From positions 111,239-175,238 of the forward strand of contig JAFRGL010000012.1 of assembly GCA_017433825.1 (NCBI GenBank): a stretch of DNA of 64,000 nt, in the 5' to 3' direction. Positions 52,613-62,775 of the stretch are shown one piece after another (the first letter of the stretch is position 1; each line of letters begins with the position of its first letter). The notes beneath the pieces were generated by a model. It was not told the origin of the DNA and did not search any database. It saw only the letters and a program-made list of their open reading frames with translations. Both the position numbers and the translations under genes were made by a program. This stretch comes from Eubacterium sp. (lineage in GTDB: Bacteria; Bacillota; Clostridia; Lachnospirales; Lachnospiraceae).

Positions 52613-54118
52613 ATGATACATTCCCTTGTGGAGTACCGGGACGTCCTGGATAAAGCCGGGCTCCTTTGTAAAGACACATCTGCCGGAAGCGGGGAATCTT
52701 CCGTAACCGGTCTGACATATGAATCAAAAAAGGCGCAAACAGGCACGCTTTTTGTCTGTAAAGGCGCTGCATTTAAAAAAGAATACCTGCTGGAAGCGGC
52801 GGAAAGGGGCAGCATCGCCTATGTGAGCGAAACCGACTACGGTATTTCCCTCCCGATGCTTCAGGTTTCGGATATACGGGCTGCCATGCCTTACCTTGCC
52901 CGGCTTTTTTACCGGACATGGGCGGATGAGGAAATGAACCTGATGGGCATCACAGGCACCAAAGGCAAGACTACGGCCGCCTACTACACCCGGAAAATTT
53001 TTGATACGGCTGCGGAACGCTGCGGCACTCCGCCGGCGGCTTTTCTGACTTCGGTGGAAACCTTCGACGGCGTCGAGACCATTTCCTCCGGTATTACCAC
53101 GCCGGAATCCTTCGAGCTGTACCGGCATTTTGCCAATGCCTTCGCTTCCGGCATCCGCAGCATCGTCTGCGAGGTTTCAAGCCAGGCACTGAAATACGGC
53201 CGGGTGGACGGCATACCGTTCAAATCCGCCGTGGTGATGAATATTTCAAAGGACCATATCAGCGCTATCGAACACCCGGATTTCGAAGATTATTTTGCCA
53301 GCAAGCTGAAAATATACGGTATGTGCGAAAACGCCCTGGTGAATACGGATTCGCCTTATTATGAAGAATGCATGAAAGCCGCCTCCGCGGCGCAGCGCGT
53401 CATCACCTTCGGCCGGGATGAAAAAGCCATGTACCGGGCGGAGAATGTACGGACCGGTGAAGACTGCACTTCCTTTACCCTGGTTTTTGAAGGGGAGGCA
53501 TATCCTTTTACCCTGGAAATGAGCGGGGAGTTCAATGTGGAAAACGCACTGGCAGCCATCGCGCTGGCACATCTTTCCGGCATTGATTTTGCAGTCATGC
53601 AGGAAGCGCTGAAAAGCGCGGCCGTTCCGGGCAGGGTGGAGAAATACGCAACGGCAGACGGAAGGATTAAGGCGGTTGTGGACTATGCCCACAATGCCTA
53701 CAGCTTCCGGAAAATGTTTGAGATGGCCCGGTCCCTGTGGCCGGAAAGCCGGCTGGTGACGGTTTTCGGCTGTCCCGGCAGCAAGGCGGTGAACCGCAGG
53801 AAGGACCTGGGTGAAACCGCAGGAAAATACTGTGATTTTATCTACCTGACCGCGGATGACCCGGCAAAGGAAGAACTGTCGGACATCTGCGCGGAGGTCG
53901 GGCAGTATATTGAAAAGGAAGGCTGTCCCTACGTGGTGGTCCCGGACAGGGAGGATGCCATAAGACGGGCGGTTTTCGAAGCGGAATGCGAGACGGCGGT
54001 GCTGATTCTGGGCAAAGGCTGTGAAACCACCCAGATAGAGAAAAACGGAAAAGTACCGTATCCGTCGGATGCGTCCGTTTTAAGGGACTGTATTGCGATG
54101 TATAATGAAAGGGCTTAA
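52613..54118 (+). CDS. murE: MurE-type Mur ligase (UDP-MurNAc-tripeptide synthetase family)
   Basis: 501 residues. N-terminal UDP-binding domain, ATP-binding GTKGKTT in the central domain, SKDHISAIEHPDFEDYFASKL typical of MurE, and a C-terminal domain with D415-D-P-A418. Diaminopimelate-adding MurE has DNPR at this spot and lysine-adding enzymes have D(D/N)PA/N, so this copy probably adds lysine or another amino acid rather than meso-DAP. It stands apart from any dcw cluster and is followed 10 bases later by glgA, so it may be a second, specialised copy. Confidence 0.88.
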   Translation: MIHSLVEYRDVLDKAGLLCKDTSAGSGESSVTGLTYESKKAQTGTLFVCKGAAFKKEYLLEAAERGSIAYVSETDYGISLPMLQVSDIRAAMPYLARLFYRTWADEEMNLMGITGTKGKTTAAYYTRKIFDTAAERCGTPPAAFLTSVETFDGVETISSGITTPESFELYRHFANAFASGIRSIVCEVSSQALKYGRVDGIPFKSAVVMNISKDHISAIEHPDFEDYFASKLKIYGMCENALVNTDSPYYEECMKAASAAQRVITFGRDEKAMYRAENVRTGEDCTSFTLVFEGEAYPFTLEMSGEFNVENALAAIALAHLSGIDFAVMQEALKSAAVPGRVEKYATADGRIKAVVDYAHNAYSFRKMFEMARSLWPESRLVTVFGCPGSKAVNRRKDLGETAGKYCDFIYLTADDPAKEELSDICAEVGQYIEKEGCPYVVVPDREDAIRRAVFEAECETAVLILGKGCETTQIEKNGKVPYPSDASVLRDCIAMYNERA

Positions 54119-54128
54119 GGACGGAAGA

Positions 54129-55565
54129 ATGAAAAAAGTAGTGTTTGCTGCATCAGAATGTGTTCCTTTTATCAAAACCGGCGGCCTGGCTGACGTGGTC
54201 GGCGCGCTTCCCAAATATTTCGACGGGGAAAGGGTGGAAGCCAGGGTTATCCTGCCCAAATACATGTGCATGGAAGAAAAGTACAAGGACATGATGACCT
54301 ACTATGACAATTTCTACATGGATTTCTACTGGCGGAAGCTGTATGTGGGCATCCTCACCTGTGAATATGAAGGCGTGACGTTCTATTTTATCGACAACGA
54401 AGAGTATTTCCAGGGGGACAGGCCCTATCAGAACATGCCATGGGACCTGGGACGGTTTGCCTTCTTCTGCAAGGCGGTGCTTTCCGCGCTTCCCTCACTG
54501 GATTTCAAACCGGACATTATCCACTGCCATGACTGGCAGACGGCCATGATTCCCGTGTACCTGCATGAGCGGTTTACCCAGGATTCCTATTATGACGGCA
54601 TCAAAACCATCATGACCATCCACAACCTGCAGTTCCAGGGCATCTGGAACAAATCCGAAACCCAGAACGTGACAGGCCTGTCGGATCTGTTTTTCTCCGA
54701 TGACAAGATGGGCTTCTATGATGACGCGAATATGCTCAAAGGCGGCCTTGTCTTTGCGGATGAGATTACCACAGTCAGCAAAAACTATGCCGGCCAGATA
54801 CGTACTCCTTTCTACGGAGAAAAGCTGGAGGGCGTTCTGGAAAGCAGGGCGGACAGGCTTGCGGGCATCATAAACGGCATTGATTATGAGCTGTATAACC
54901 CGGAAACGGATCCCTTCATCGCAGCGAATTATACGAAGGCGAATTTCCGCCGGGCCAAACCGAAGAACAAGCAGGACCTGCAGAAGAGGCTGGGGCTGGC
55001 CGTGGATTCGAAAAAGTTCCTCATCGGCATTGTTTCCCGCCTGACGGATCAGAAGGGCATCTGCCTGATTGCCTACATGATGAATGAGCTGTGCGCGGAC
55101 AATGTGCAGCTGGTGGTGCTGGGCACGGGCGAAGAGCAGTATGAAAACATGTTCCGGTATTTTGCCGAACAGTATCCGGATTCCGTATCCGCGAATATTA
55201 CCTATTCCGATGAGCTGGCGCATAAAATCTATGCCGGCTGTGATGCCTTCCTCATGCCCTCGCAGTTCGAGCCCTGCGGCTTAAGCCAGATGATGGCCAT
55301 GCGGTACGGCACCCTGCCCATCGTCCGGGAGACCGGCGGGCTTTCGGATACGGTGCAGCCTTACAATGAATACGAGGGGACCGGCTGCGGCTTTTCCTTT
55401 GCGAATTTCAATGCCCATGAAATGCTGGGAACCATACGGTACGCCGAACGCGTTTATTTCGAGCACAAAAGAGACTGGAATAAAATCGTTGACCGGGCGA
55501 TGGAGAAGGATTTTTCCTGGGATTCCTCCGCAGCGGAATACATGGATCTCTACGAACGGATGTAA
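54129..55565 (+). CDS. glgA: Glycogen synthase
   Basis: 478-residue GT5 enzyme that extends alpha-1,4-glucan from ADP-glucose. KTGGLADV (16-23) binds the nucleotide sugar near the N-terminus. PSQFEPCGLSQMMAMRYGT with the following RETGGLSDTV is the C-terminal donor site. The start at 54129 is chosen because MKKVVFAASECVPF is the family N-terminus. It shares a transcript with the Mur ligase. No glgB, glgC or glgD was found in the window. Confidence 0.95.
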   Translation: MKKVVFAASECVPFIKTGGLADVVGALPKYFDGERVEARVILPKYMCMEEKYKDMMTYYDNFYMDFYWRKLYVGILTCEYEGVTFYFIDNEEYFQGDRPYQNMPWDLGRFAFFCKAVLSALPSLDFKPDIIHCHDWQTAMIPVYLHERFTQDSYYDGIKTIMTIHNLQFQGIWNKSETQNVTGLSDLFFSDDKMGFYDDANMLKGGLVFADEITTVSKNYAGQIRTPFYGEKLEGVLESRADRLAGIINGIDYELYNPETDPFIAANYTKANFRRAKPKNKQDLQKRLGLAVDSKKFLIGIVSRLTDQKGICLIAYMMNELCADNVQLVVLGTGEEQYENMFRYFAEQYPDSVSANITYSDELAHKIYAGCDAFLMPSQFEPCGLSQMMAMRYGTLPIVRETGGLSDTVQPYNEYEGTGCGFSFANFNAHEMLGTIRYAERVYFEHKRDWNKIVDRAMEKDFSWDSSAAEYMDLYERM

Positions 55566-55625
55566 AGGCAGGCTTGACGTCAGGGGAAGCTGTATGATAC
55601 CTTTATAGTACAGTCTTTGGAAGCC

Positions 55626-55647
55626 GGAATTCTCCGGCCGGAATTCC
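55626..55647. other. Palindrome GGAATTC/GAATTCC in glgA-recA gap
   Basis: 7-bp arms (55626-55632, 55641-55647) around a GC-rich loop. There is only a short pyrimidine tail, so it is a weak terminator candidate for glgA. Confidence 0.4.
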
Positions 55648-55732
55648 CCTTATTGAACCGTTTGTTTAAGAAATAATAATTTTGTTTATGGGAAAAGTCT
55701 GATCTTTTTCCGCTTGTTAAAGGAGAGTAAAA

Positions 55733-56797
55733 ATGGCAAAAACAGAGGTTACCACACCGGAAGACGCGAAAAGAGAAGCCCTTGAAGTGGCTATCAGCCA
55801 GATTGAGAAACAGTTCGGCAAAGGCGCGGTCATGCGTCTGGGCGATTCCGGTACCAGGAATATGAATGTGGAATCCGTCCCCACAGGCTCGCTGGGGCTT
55901 GACATTGCCCTGGGCGTGGGCGGTATCCCCAAGGGAAGGATTATCGAGATTTACGGGCCGGAATCTTCAGGCAAAACCACCGTTGCCCTGCATATGGTGG
56001 CCGAAGTGCAGAAGAGGGGCGGCATCGCCGGCTTTATCGATGCCGAGCATGCCCTGGACCCGGTTTACGCGAAGAACATCGGCGTGGATATCGACGAGCT
56101 GTATATTTCCCAGCCGGACAACGGCGAGCAGGCGCTGGAAATCTGCGAAACCATGGTGCGTTCCGGTGCGGTGGATATCATTATCGTGGACTCCGTGGCC
56201 GCGTTGGTGCCCAAGTCCGAGATTGAAGGCGAGATGGGCGACATGCACGTGGGCCTGCAGGCCAGGATGATGTCCCAGGCCTGCCGGAAGCTGACGGCAA
56301 CCATCAGCAAGACCAACTGTATCGTTATCTTCATCAACCAGCTGCGTATGAAGATCGGCGTCATGTACGGCAACCCGGAGACCACCACCGGCGGCAACGC
56401 GCTGAAATTCTATTCCTCCGTCCGTCTGGACGTGCGCAAGCAGGAACAGATTAAGGCAGGCGGCGAATTTGTGGGCAGCCACGTGCGGGTGAAGGTCGTG
56501 AAGAATAAAGTTGCGCCGCCCTTCAAGGAGGCGGAATTCGACATCATGTACGGCACGGGCATTTCCCGGGAGGCGGATATCCTGGAGCTGGCAGTCAAAT
56601 GCGACGTTATTCAGAAGAGCGGTGCCTGGTTTGCCTACGGCGGCAATAAAATCGGCCAGGGCAAGGAGAATGCCAAGGCATTCCTTATCGCCAATCCGGA
56701 TATCTGCGACGAAGTGGAACGGAAGGTCCGCGTAGCTTACGGCCTTATCAAGGATGAGGATGCCGCCGGTGCATCCGCTGTGTCCGATGAAGCGTAA
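55733..56797 (+). CDS. recA: Recombinase RecA
   Basis: 354 residues. Walker A GPESSGKT (75-82), the catalytic glutamate region ([10 protein letters not shown]), the [19 protein letters not shown] loop L1 and [25 protein letters not shown] loop L2, and an acidic C-terminus. It coats single-stranded DNA, pairs homologous strands and triggers SOS cleavage of LexA. AAAGGAGAG precedes ATG. The gene for its modulator RecX starts inside its last codons. Confidence 0.99.
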   Translation: MAKTEVTTPEDAKREALEVAISQIEKQFGKGAVMRLGDSGTRNMNVESVPTGSLGLDIALGVGGIPKGRIIEIYGPESSGKTTVALHMVAEVQKRGGIAGFIDAEHALDPVYAKNIGVDIDELYISQPDNGEQALEICETMVRSGAVDIIIVDSVAALVPKSEIEGEMGDMHVGLQARMMSQACRKLTATISKTNCIVIFINQLRMKIGVMYGNPETTTGGNALKFYSSVRLDVRKQEQIKAGGEFVGSHVRVKVVKNKVAPPFKEAEFDIMYGTGISREADILELAVKCDVIQKSGAWFAYGGNKIGQGKENAKAFLIANPDICDEVERKVRVAYGLIKDEDAAGASAVSDEA

Positions 56798-57281
56798 AGC
56801 AGAGAAAAAGCCTTTTGTATCCACGGCAGACGGTGCGAAGCTGAAAGCCATGCGGCTTCTGATGTACCGGCCCAGAAGCGAAAAGGAGCTTTATGACAGA
56901 CTGGCGGAGGCAGGCTTTGAGCCTGAACATACGGAAGAAGGTATGGCTTACGTCAAATCCTTCGGCTATCTGGACGATGAAAAATATGCCGCGTCTTATG
57001 TGGCGGCCGTAAAGGACAGCAAAAGCATCAGCCTCATCATGCGGGAGCTGGCGGAAAAAGGTGTGGATGAAACGCTTGCTGCGAAGGCAGTTGAGGAGGC
57101 GGAGATTGACGAGGAAGAGACGGCTTACCGGCTGTTTGTCAGACGTGCCGGCAGTCCGCATCCTCTGGATGAGGCGGAAGAGCGCAGGCTGTACGGATAT
57201 TTCGCCCGGAGGGGCTTTTCGGCGGGCGTTTTCTTCAGAACCCTGAAAAAATACAGAAACGCATGCGGCGGGGATGAATAA
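56787..57281 (+). CDS. recX: RecA modulator RecX
   Basis: 164 residues, helical, with RecX repeats ([55 protein letters not shown]). It limits RecA filament growth. The ATG at 56787 overlaps the recA stop by 11 bases, which implies coupled translation; an ATG at 56754 further inside recA is possible. A terminator follows at 57265. Confidence 0.9.
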   Translation: MKRKAEKKPFVSTADGAKLKAMRLLMYRPRSEKELYDRLAEAGFEPEHTEEGMAYVKSFGYLDDEKYAASYVAAVKDSKSISLIMRELAEKGVDETLAAKAVEEAEIDEEETAYRLFVRRAGSPHPLDEAEERRLYGYFARRGFSAGVFFRTLKKYRNACGGDE

Positions 57282-57296
57282 TCCCGCCGCTTTTCT
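57265..57296 (+). terminator. Terminator of recA-recX
   Basis: GCGGCGGGGAT and ATCCCGCCGC arms, then TTTTCTTTT. It starts inside the last codons of recX. Confidence 0.8.
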
Positions 57297-57346
57297 TTTA
57301 TTGGAATTATTATACAATTTTCGGTTTTAATTTTTGTGTTTATTGG

Positions 57347-57375
57347 TTGACAAAATATTCTCAAACGTATAAAAT
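57347..57375 (+). promoter_or_regulatory. Promoter for rny
   Basis: TTGACA 57347-57352, 17-base spacer, TAAAAT 57370-57375. Confidence 0.7.
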
Positions 57376-57434
57376 CTATTGCGGTTATTTCATATGCACA
57401 TTGATAATTTTATATGTGAGGAGGGACTCCTGTA

Positions 57435-58994
57435 ATGATGATTCCTATTTATGTAGCAATCATCGCTGTAGTTGCCGCCGTTCTTATTGCCGTTCTGGTA
57501 TCCTCCAGGATGGCAGTAGCGAAGAAAATTGCCAAGGATGCGGAGACCGTAGGTACGGCCGAATCCAGGGCAAGGGTTATCCTCGATGAGGCGTTGAAAA
57601 CCGCCGAAACCAAAAAGAGGGAAGCCCTTTTGGAAGCGAAGGAAGAAAACCTGCGCATTAAAAATGAGCAGGAACGTGAATATCGCGAACGAAGATCTGA
57701 GCTGCAGAAGTATGAGAAGAGAATTCTGTCCAAGGAAGAATCCGTGGACAGGAAAGCTGATTCTTTAGAACGCCGGGAAAGCGATCTGGTTGCAAAAGAA
57801 ACAGAAATGAAGAAACGTGAGAAAAAAGTTGATGAAATGCAGGCGCAGGAAATCAAGGAACTTGAGAGAATTTCCGGTATGACCTCCGAACAGGCTAAAG
57901 ATTATCTCTTAAAATCTGTTGAAGATGAAGTCAAGATCGATACCGCCAAGCTCTACAAGGAACTGGAAGCCCAGGCCCGGGCCGATGCCGCGAAGAAGGC
58001 AAGGGATATCGTGGTCACCGCCATCCAGAAATGCGCCGTGGACCATGTGGCAGAATCCACCATTTCCGTCGTACAGCTTCCCAGCGATGAGATGAAGGGC
58101 AGGATTATCGGCCGTGAAGGCCGCAATATCCGCGCGCTCGAGACGCTGACCGGTGTTGACCTTATTATAGATGATACCCCGGAAGCTGTGGTGCTTTCAT
58201 CCTTTGATCCCATCCGCCGCGAGGTGGCCAGGATTTCTCTGGAAAAGCTCATCGTAGACGGCCGTATACATCCGGCACGTATTGAAGAAACCGTAGCAAA
58301 GGCACAGAAGGAAGTGGATACCATGATCCGCGAGGAAGGCGAAAGCGCCGCGCTCGAGGTCGGTGTTCACGGCATTCATCCGGAACTTATCCGGCTGCTT
58401 GGCAGGATGAAATTCCGTTTCAGCTACGGGCAGAACGCGTTAAAGCATTCAATTGAAGTAGCTGAACTTGCGGGCCTTCTGGCCGGCGAGATGGGCCTTG
58501 ACGTAAGGCTCGCGAAGAGGGCAGGACTTCTGCATGATATCGGCAAATCCATCGACCATGAGGTCGAGGGTTCCCATATCCAGATCGGTTCCGAACTCTG
58601 CAGGAAATATAAAGAATCCCCGGTTGTTATCAATGCCGTAGAATCCCACCACGGCGATGTGGAACCGGAGTCACTGATTGCCTGTCTTGTGCAGGCCGCG
58701 GATGCCATTTCGGCAGCCCGTCCCGGTGCAAGAAGAGAAACCCTTGAAACTTATATCAACAGATTGACACAGCTGGAAGAGATCACCAACTCCTTCAAGG
58801 GAGTGGAAAAATCTTATGCCGTTCAGGCAGGCCGTGAAGTCAGGATCATGGTAGTCCCGGAACTGGTAAGCGATGCCGATATGGTTATCCTTGCCAGGGA
58901 TGTGGCCAAACGAATCGAGGACGAGATGGAATATCCCGGCCAGATCAAGGTCAATGTTATCCGGGAAAGCCGGGTGACAGACTTCGCCAAATAA
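57435..58994 (+). CDS. rny: Ribonuclease Y
   Basis: 519 residues. One N-terminal membrane helix (about 3-24), a long coiled coil rich in E, K and R (about 30-175), a KH RNA-binding domain ([13 protein letters not shown]), then an HD hydrolase domain ([15 protein letters not shown]). RNase Y starts bulk mRNA decay in Bacillota from the inner membrane surface. Length and order are typical. AGGAGGGA lies before the ATG. Own promoter and terminator. Confidence 0.98.
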   Translation: MMIPIYVAIIAVVAAVLIAVLVSSRMAVAKKIAKDAETVGTAESRARVILDEALKTAETKKREALLEAKEENLRIKNEQEREYRERRSELQKYEKRILSKEESVDRKADSLERRESDLVAKETEMKKREKKVDEMQAQEIKELERISGMTSEQAKDYLLKSVEDEVKIDTAKLYKELEAQARADAAKKARDIVVTAIQKCAVDHVAESTISVVQLPSDEMKGRIIGREGRNIRALETLTGVDLIIDDTPEAVVLSSFDPIRREVARISLEKLIVDGRIHPARIEETVAKAQKEVDTMIREEGESAALEVGVHGIHPELIRLLGRMKFRFSYGQNALKHSIEVAELAGLLAGEMGLDVRLAKRAGLLHDIGKSIDHEVEGSHIQIGSELCRKYKESPVVINAVESHHGDVEPESLIACLVQAADAISAARPGARRETLETYINRLTQLEEITNSFKGVEKSYAVQAGREVRIMVVPELVSDADMVILARDVAKRIEDEMEYPGQIKVNVIRESRVTDFAK

Positions 58995-59011
58995 TCACGT
59001 TTCTTAAAAAT

Positions 59012-59059
59012 AAACCCCGAAAACCAGGGATGCAAAATCCGGTTTCCGGGGTTTTATTT
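59012..59059 (+). terminator. Terminator after rny
   Basis: A 14-bp stem with one mismatch (59012-59025 with 59041-59054), then a T-rich tail. Confidence 0.85.
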
Positions 59060-59140
59060 TTGCCTTTTCACGATTATAATCATATCATGACATGTATGCG
59101 GAGACTTTAGACCGACACATTTGCATCGGGGGAATATGAG

Positions 59141-60520
59141 ATGAATCTGACGGAAATACTGGCAGAATATGCGAAAGACCTTACCTTTGACGATATACCG
59201 GAACGCGTCATTGAAGTGCAGAAGCAGTCGCTGGCGGATGCACTGTCCTGCATGGCGGCGGCCACTTCCCTTTTTCCGGAAGCCGGCGCTTTTACGAAAT
59301 ACGCTTTAAGCCAGTGTGATACGGGAAGCTGCACCCTGCTGGCATCAAAGAAGAAGACCATCCCGGCGCTGGCAGCCCTGGCAAACGGTGCCCTTATCCA
59401 TGCGCTGGATTATGAGGATTCCCATGAAAAAGCCCTGGTGCATCCGAATTCGGCGTCTACCTGCGCTTTTCTGGCCCTCATCCAGGCTTCAGACAGGAAG
59501 ATTTCCGGAAAAGAGCTTCTGACCGCGCTGGTTCTTGCCAGCGATATTACCTGCAGGCTGGATCTGGCGGTACGGGAGGATCTGCTCAAATACGGCTGGA
59601 ACATGCCGCCCATTCACGGCAGCATGGGGGCTGTTTTCGGCGGCGGAAACCTCCTGGGACTTACAAAGGAGCAGATAATGGATGCCGTGGCTCTGGATAT
59701 GAGCCAGGCGGTTTCTTCGGGAGAAGCCTCCAATTCCGCCCGGTCCGTGGTGAGAACCGTGCGGGACGGCTTTGCCGCCCAGGCGGCAGTCCAGTCCCTG
59801 CTCCTGGCGCGCACAGGCATTTCCGCGAGGTTCGACAAGGCCCTGGAAGGAAAGCTGGGATATTACCACGCCTATGCCCGGGACAATTATGACCCGGAAA
59901 CGGTGGTAAAGGATCTGGGACGCGTGTTTGAAAGCGAACAGATAAGCTTCAAGCCCTGGCCCAGCTGCCGGGCTACGCACACAGCAATCGAAGGGCTCAC
60001 AAAGCTTATCCGGGACAACCAAATCCTGCCGGAGGAAATACTGGAAATCCACCTGGTGATGCAGGAAATCGGACGGATGGTGTTTGAGCCCGCCGATGTG
60101 AAGTACCGGCCTGCATCCGCAGCCATCGCGAAGTTTTCCATGCCGTTTATCATCGGCGCCCTGGTAACGGACGGCAGAATTGATCTCTCCACATTTGAGG
60201 AGAAACGGTTTACCGACCCGGCTGTTTTGAATATTGCGGATAAGGTAACCTTTGAAATAGACGAAAGCCTGACCAAGGCGCAGAACAAATACACCAGGAT
60301 TGCGGTGAAGACAACACGGGGGGAATATACCGCCACAGCAGATAAACCGCTGGGCTGCAGGGAAAACCCGCTGTCGGAGGAAAACCTTCTGAAGAAGTTC
60401 GAAAACTGCTTTGCCGCCAGTGTCAGGGGATACGGCGCGGAGCATATCCGCAGGATTTTTGACCTTGTCATGAACCTGGAAAAATGCGCTGACGCTGCTG
60501 AACTGCCGGCTCTTTTATAA
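59141..60520 (+). CDS. MmgE/PrpD-family protein
   Basis: 459 residues. Family features: ALADALSCMAAA near the N-terminus, LIHALDYEDSHEKALVHPNS (substrate-site Asp and His), ITCRLDLAVRE, FKPWPSCRATHTAIEG. Members include 2-methylcitrate dehydratase, cis-aconitate decarboxylase and iminodisuccinate epimerase. No methylcitrate-cycle genes are near, so another acid substrate is likely. GGGGGAATATGAG precedes the ATG. A single gene between rny and the transketolase pair. Confidence 0.9.
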   Translation: MNLTEILAEYAKDLTFDDIPERVIEVQKQSLADALSCMAAATSLFPEAGAFTKYALSQCDTGSCTLLASKKKTIPALAALANGALIHALDYEDSHEKALVHPNSASTCAFLALIQASDRKISGKELLTALVLASDITCRLDLAVREDLLKYGWNMPPIHGSMGAVFGGGNLLGLTKEQIMDAVALDMSQAVSSGEASNSARSVVRTVRDGFAAQAAVQSLLLARTGISARFDKALEGKLGYYHAYARDNYDPETVVKDLGRVFESEQISFKPWPSCRATHTAIEGLTKLIRDNQILPEEILEIHLVMQEIGRMVFEPADVKYRPASAAIAKFSMPFIIGALVTDGRIDLSTFEEKRFTDPAVLNIADKVTFEIDESLTKAQNKYTRIAVKTTRGEYTATADKPLGCRENPLSEENLLKKFENCFAASVRGYGAEHIRRIFDLVMNLEKCADAAELPALL

Positions 60521-60541
60521 GGACCTTATCATCTTTTTATA

Positions 60542-60570
60542 TTGACTTTTTGCCTCTGACAAAACATAAT
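60542..60570 (+). promoter_or_regulatory. Promoter for the transketolase pair
   Basis: TTGACT 60542-60547, 17-base spacer, CATAAT 60565-60570. Confidence 0.6.
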
Positions 60571-60639
60571 CAAAGAAGTAGAAAAGACGGCAGTTTAAAG
60601 CCTTTTCACTTGAATAGAAAATACATACAGGAGACGTAC

Positions 60640-61494
60640 ATGGACGCATCGAGAAAGAAAGAACTGAAGATTTTTGCCAATTCGGTTCGGAAAAACATCC
60701 TGAAAAGCACCCACGCCGCGAAGAGCGGCCATCCCGGCGGGAGCCTTTCGGCTGCGGAGTATTTTACCTTCCTTTACAACGGGGAGCTTAGGGTTGACCC
60801 GAAGAATCCCAAATGTCCCGACAGGGACCGCTTCATGCTCTCAAAAGGCCATACCGCACCCGGCCTTTACGCCGCACTGGCGCAGGCGGGCTTTTTCCCG
60901 GAGGAAGATCTTCTGACCTTACGGCATATCGGTTCCCATCTGCAGGGACATCCGAATATGAATTCCACACCGGGCGTGGACATGACCACCGGTTCTTTAG
61001 GCCAGGGCATTTCGGCAGCTGCCGGTATGGCCAAGGGGGCGAAATACCTGGGAAAGGATATCAACGTTTATACCCTCCTGGGCGACGGCGAAGTGGAGGA
61101 AGGCCAGGTCTGGGAGGCAGTGATGTTTGCCGCCCATTACAAACTGGACAATCTGTGCATCACCGTGGACGTGAACGGGCTGCAGATTGACGGCGCCACC
61201 AAAGACGTCATGAATACCGATCCGCTGGATGTGAAATTCAAAGGCTTCGGCTGTGATGTTATTTCCATCGACGGCAACTGTTTCGACGATCTGGAGAAGG
61301 CGTTCGCGCGTTTCCACGAAAATAAAGGCACCGGCATTCCCACGGTCATCCTGATGAAGACTGTGAAAGGCAAAGACGTCTCCTATATGGAAAACCAGGC
61401 CGGCTGGCACGGCAAGGCGCCGAATGACGATGAGCTGGCCAAAGGCCTTGCCGAACTGGATGCACTGGAAGAACAGCTGAAAAAGGAGGCATAA
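60640..61494 (+). CDS. Transketolase, N-terminal (TPP-binding) subunit
   Basis: 284 residues covering the first third of a normal transketolase: HPGGSLSAAEYF, DRFMLSKGH, TGSLGQGISAAAG, and the thiamine motif GDGEVEEGQ...WEA with DVNGLQ. The split form (subunits A and B) is common in Bacillota and archaea. CAGGAGACG before ATG 60640 sets the start; the ORF track's earlier ATG is unsupported. It works with the next gene in the non-oxidative pentose phosphate pathway. Confidence 0.95.
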   Translation: MDASRKKELKIFANSVRKNILKSTHAAKSGHPGGSLSAAEYFTFLYNGELRVDPKNPKCPDRDRFMLSKGHTAPGLYAALAQAGFFPEEDLLTLRHIGSHLQGHPNMNSTPGVDMTTGSLGQGISAAAGMAKGAKYLGKDINVYTLLGDGEVEEGQVWEAVMFAAHYKLDNLCITVDVNGLQIDGATKDVMNTDPLDVKFKGFGCDVISIDGNCFDDLEKAFARFHENKGTGIPTVILMKTVKGKDVSYMENQAGWHGKAPNDDELAKGLAELDALEEQLKKEA

Positions 61495-61500
61495 GACAGG

Positions 61501-62439
61501 ATGAGCGAGATGAAGAAAATTGCCACGAGGGACAGCTACGGCAAAGCCCTGGTGGAACTTGGCAAAGAATATGACAATCTGGTTGTTCTGGATGCCGACC
61601 TTGCCGGCGCAACCAAAACCGGCACCTTCAAGGCTGCATTTCCGGACCGTTTCTTCGACTGCGGCATTGCCGAGTCCGACATGATGGGCGTGGCGGCAGG
61701 CCTTTCCACCATGGGCCTGGTACCTTTCGCTTCCAGCTTTGCCATGTTCGCGGCGGGCCGTGCCTATGAACAGGTGCGCAATTCCATCGGCTATCCCCAT
61801 CTGAATGTGAAGATTGCCGCAAGCCATGCCGGTATTTCCGTCGGGGAAGACGGAGCCACCCATCAGTGCTGCGAGGATATTGCACTGATGCGCACGATTC
61901 CCGGCATGACGGTACTGGTGCCCGCAGACGACGTGGAAGCCAGGAAAATGGTCCGCTATGCCTATGAAATGGAAGGACCGGTTTACATAAGGCTCGGACG
62001 TTCCGCAACGCCTGTTTTCCATGAGGAAGATTATGAATTCCGTCCCGGCAAGGGTGAAATCCTCCGGGAAGGCACGGACGCCGCGATTGTTGCCTGCGGC
62101 ATTATGGTGCCCGAGGCTTTGGACGCGGCGGATACGCTGGCTTCCGAAGGCATTCATGTGCGTGTCATCAATATGGGCACCGTGAAGCCCATTGACAGGG
62201 AAATCCTTGTTGAAGCCGCAAAAGACTGCGGAAAGATTGTAACGGTGGAAGAGCACAATATCATCGGCGGACTGGGTGAGGCAGTATGCGCCGTCCTTGC
62301 AGAAGAATGCCCGGTGCCGGTGAAGCGCATCGGCGTCAATGACGAGTTCGGACATTCCGGCCCGGCAGCGGCCCTTCTTAAAGAGTTCGGACTGAGCGCA
62401 GACAGCATTGCCGCGGCAGTACGGGCGTTTGTGAAATAA
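61501..62439 (+). CDS. Transketolase, C-terminal subunit
   Basis: 312 residues: pyrimidine-binding domain (ATRDSYGKALVELGKEY; FDCGIAESDMMGVAAGLS; SHAGISVGEDGATHQC with the catalytic His region) and the C-terminal domain (IGVNDEFGHSGPAAALLKEFGL). It completes the split enzyme with the preceding subunit, 6 bases apart. A similar split is also used by DXP-synthase-like proteins, but the ATHQ...EDIA motif fits transketolase. A terminator follows. Confidence 0.95.
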   Translation: MSEMKKIATRDSYGKALVELGKEYDNLVVLDADLAGATKTGTFKAAFPDRFFDCGIAESDMMGVAAGLSTMGLVPFASSFAMFAAGRAYEQVRNSIGYPHLNVKIAASHAGISVGEDGATHQCCEDIALMRTIPGMTVLVPADDVEARKMVRYAYEMEGPVYIRLGRSATPVFHEEDYEFRPGKGEILREGTDAAIVACGIMVPEALDAADTLASEGIHVRVINMGTVKPIDREILVEAAKDCGKIVTVEEHNIIGGLGEAVCAVLAEECPVPVKRIGVNDEFGHSGPAAALLKEFGLSADSIAAAVRAFVK

Positions 62440-62463
62440 CAGCTGCACCGGATTAAATCAACG

Positions 62464-62518
62464 GGAACCGGCGGTAAAAGCGCAGAATTCAGCGCGTTTC
62501 CGGCCGGTTCCGTTTTTT
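62464..62518 (+). terminator. Terminator after transketolase
   Basis: GGAACCGGC (62464-62472) and GCCGGTTCC (62503-62511), then TTTTTT. Confidence 0.8.
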
Positions 62519-62564
62519 AAGCAGAATGCGGATTTCCGCATGTAAATATTTTAAAAATAATCTC

Positions 62565-62593
62565 TTGACAAAAGAAAAGCTGTATAGTATTAT
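62565..62593 (+). promoter_or_regulatory. Promoter for tRNA-Gly
   Basis: TTGACA 62565-62570, 17-base spacer, TATTAT 62588-62593, about 25 bases before the tRNA. Confidence 0.8.
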
Positions 62594-62618
62594 GCTCATT
62601 GCAGTTGAAAAAACGCAT

Positions 62619-62690
62619 GCGCGAGTGGCTCAGGGGTGGAGTACAACCTTGCCAAGGTTGGGGTCGCGGGTTCGAATCCCGTCTCGCGCT
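62619..62690 (+). tRNA. tRNA-Gly (anticodon GCC)
   Basis: Acceptor GCGCGAG/CTCGCGC, D arm GCTC/GAGT, anticodon arm CAACC-TTGCCAA-GGTTG with GCC at 62651-62653, and T arm GCGGG-TTCGAAT-CCCGT. The 3' CCA is not encoded. Its 3' end is a likely integration site for the element that follows. Confidence 0.95.
62668..62690. mobile_element. Probable left attachment site (attL) in the tRNA 3' end
   Basis: The T arm and acceptor 3' half of tRNA-Gly lie 86 bases from the end of a tyrosine integrase gene that faces the tRNA, the standard layout of an element integrated at a tRNA. The matching copy at the right end lies outside the window, so core limits are unknown. Confidence 0.5.
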
Positions 62691-62698
62691 TATAATTT

Positions 62699-62739
62699 TG
62701 CCCGGAAATGCCTATTCTATAGGGATCTCCGGGCATTTT
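62699..62739 (+). terminator. Terminator after tRNA-Gly
   Basis: TGCCCGGA (62699-62706) pairs with TCCGGGCA (62728-62735), then TTTT. Confidence 0.65.
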
Positions 62740-62775
62740 AATGGGATCGGGGGGCAGAAAAGGGGGCAAACTGCA

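Noticed and set aside
54129-55565. A glycogen operon around glgA
   Set aside because: No glgB, glgC, glgD or glgP nearby; glgA is paired with a Mur ligase instead.
55653-55667. GAACCGTTTGTTT before recA as a LexA (SOS) box
   Set aside because: Several mismatches to the Gram-positive consensus and wrong half-site spacing.
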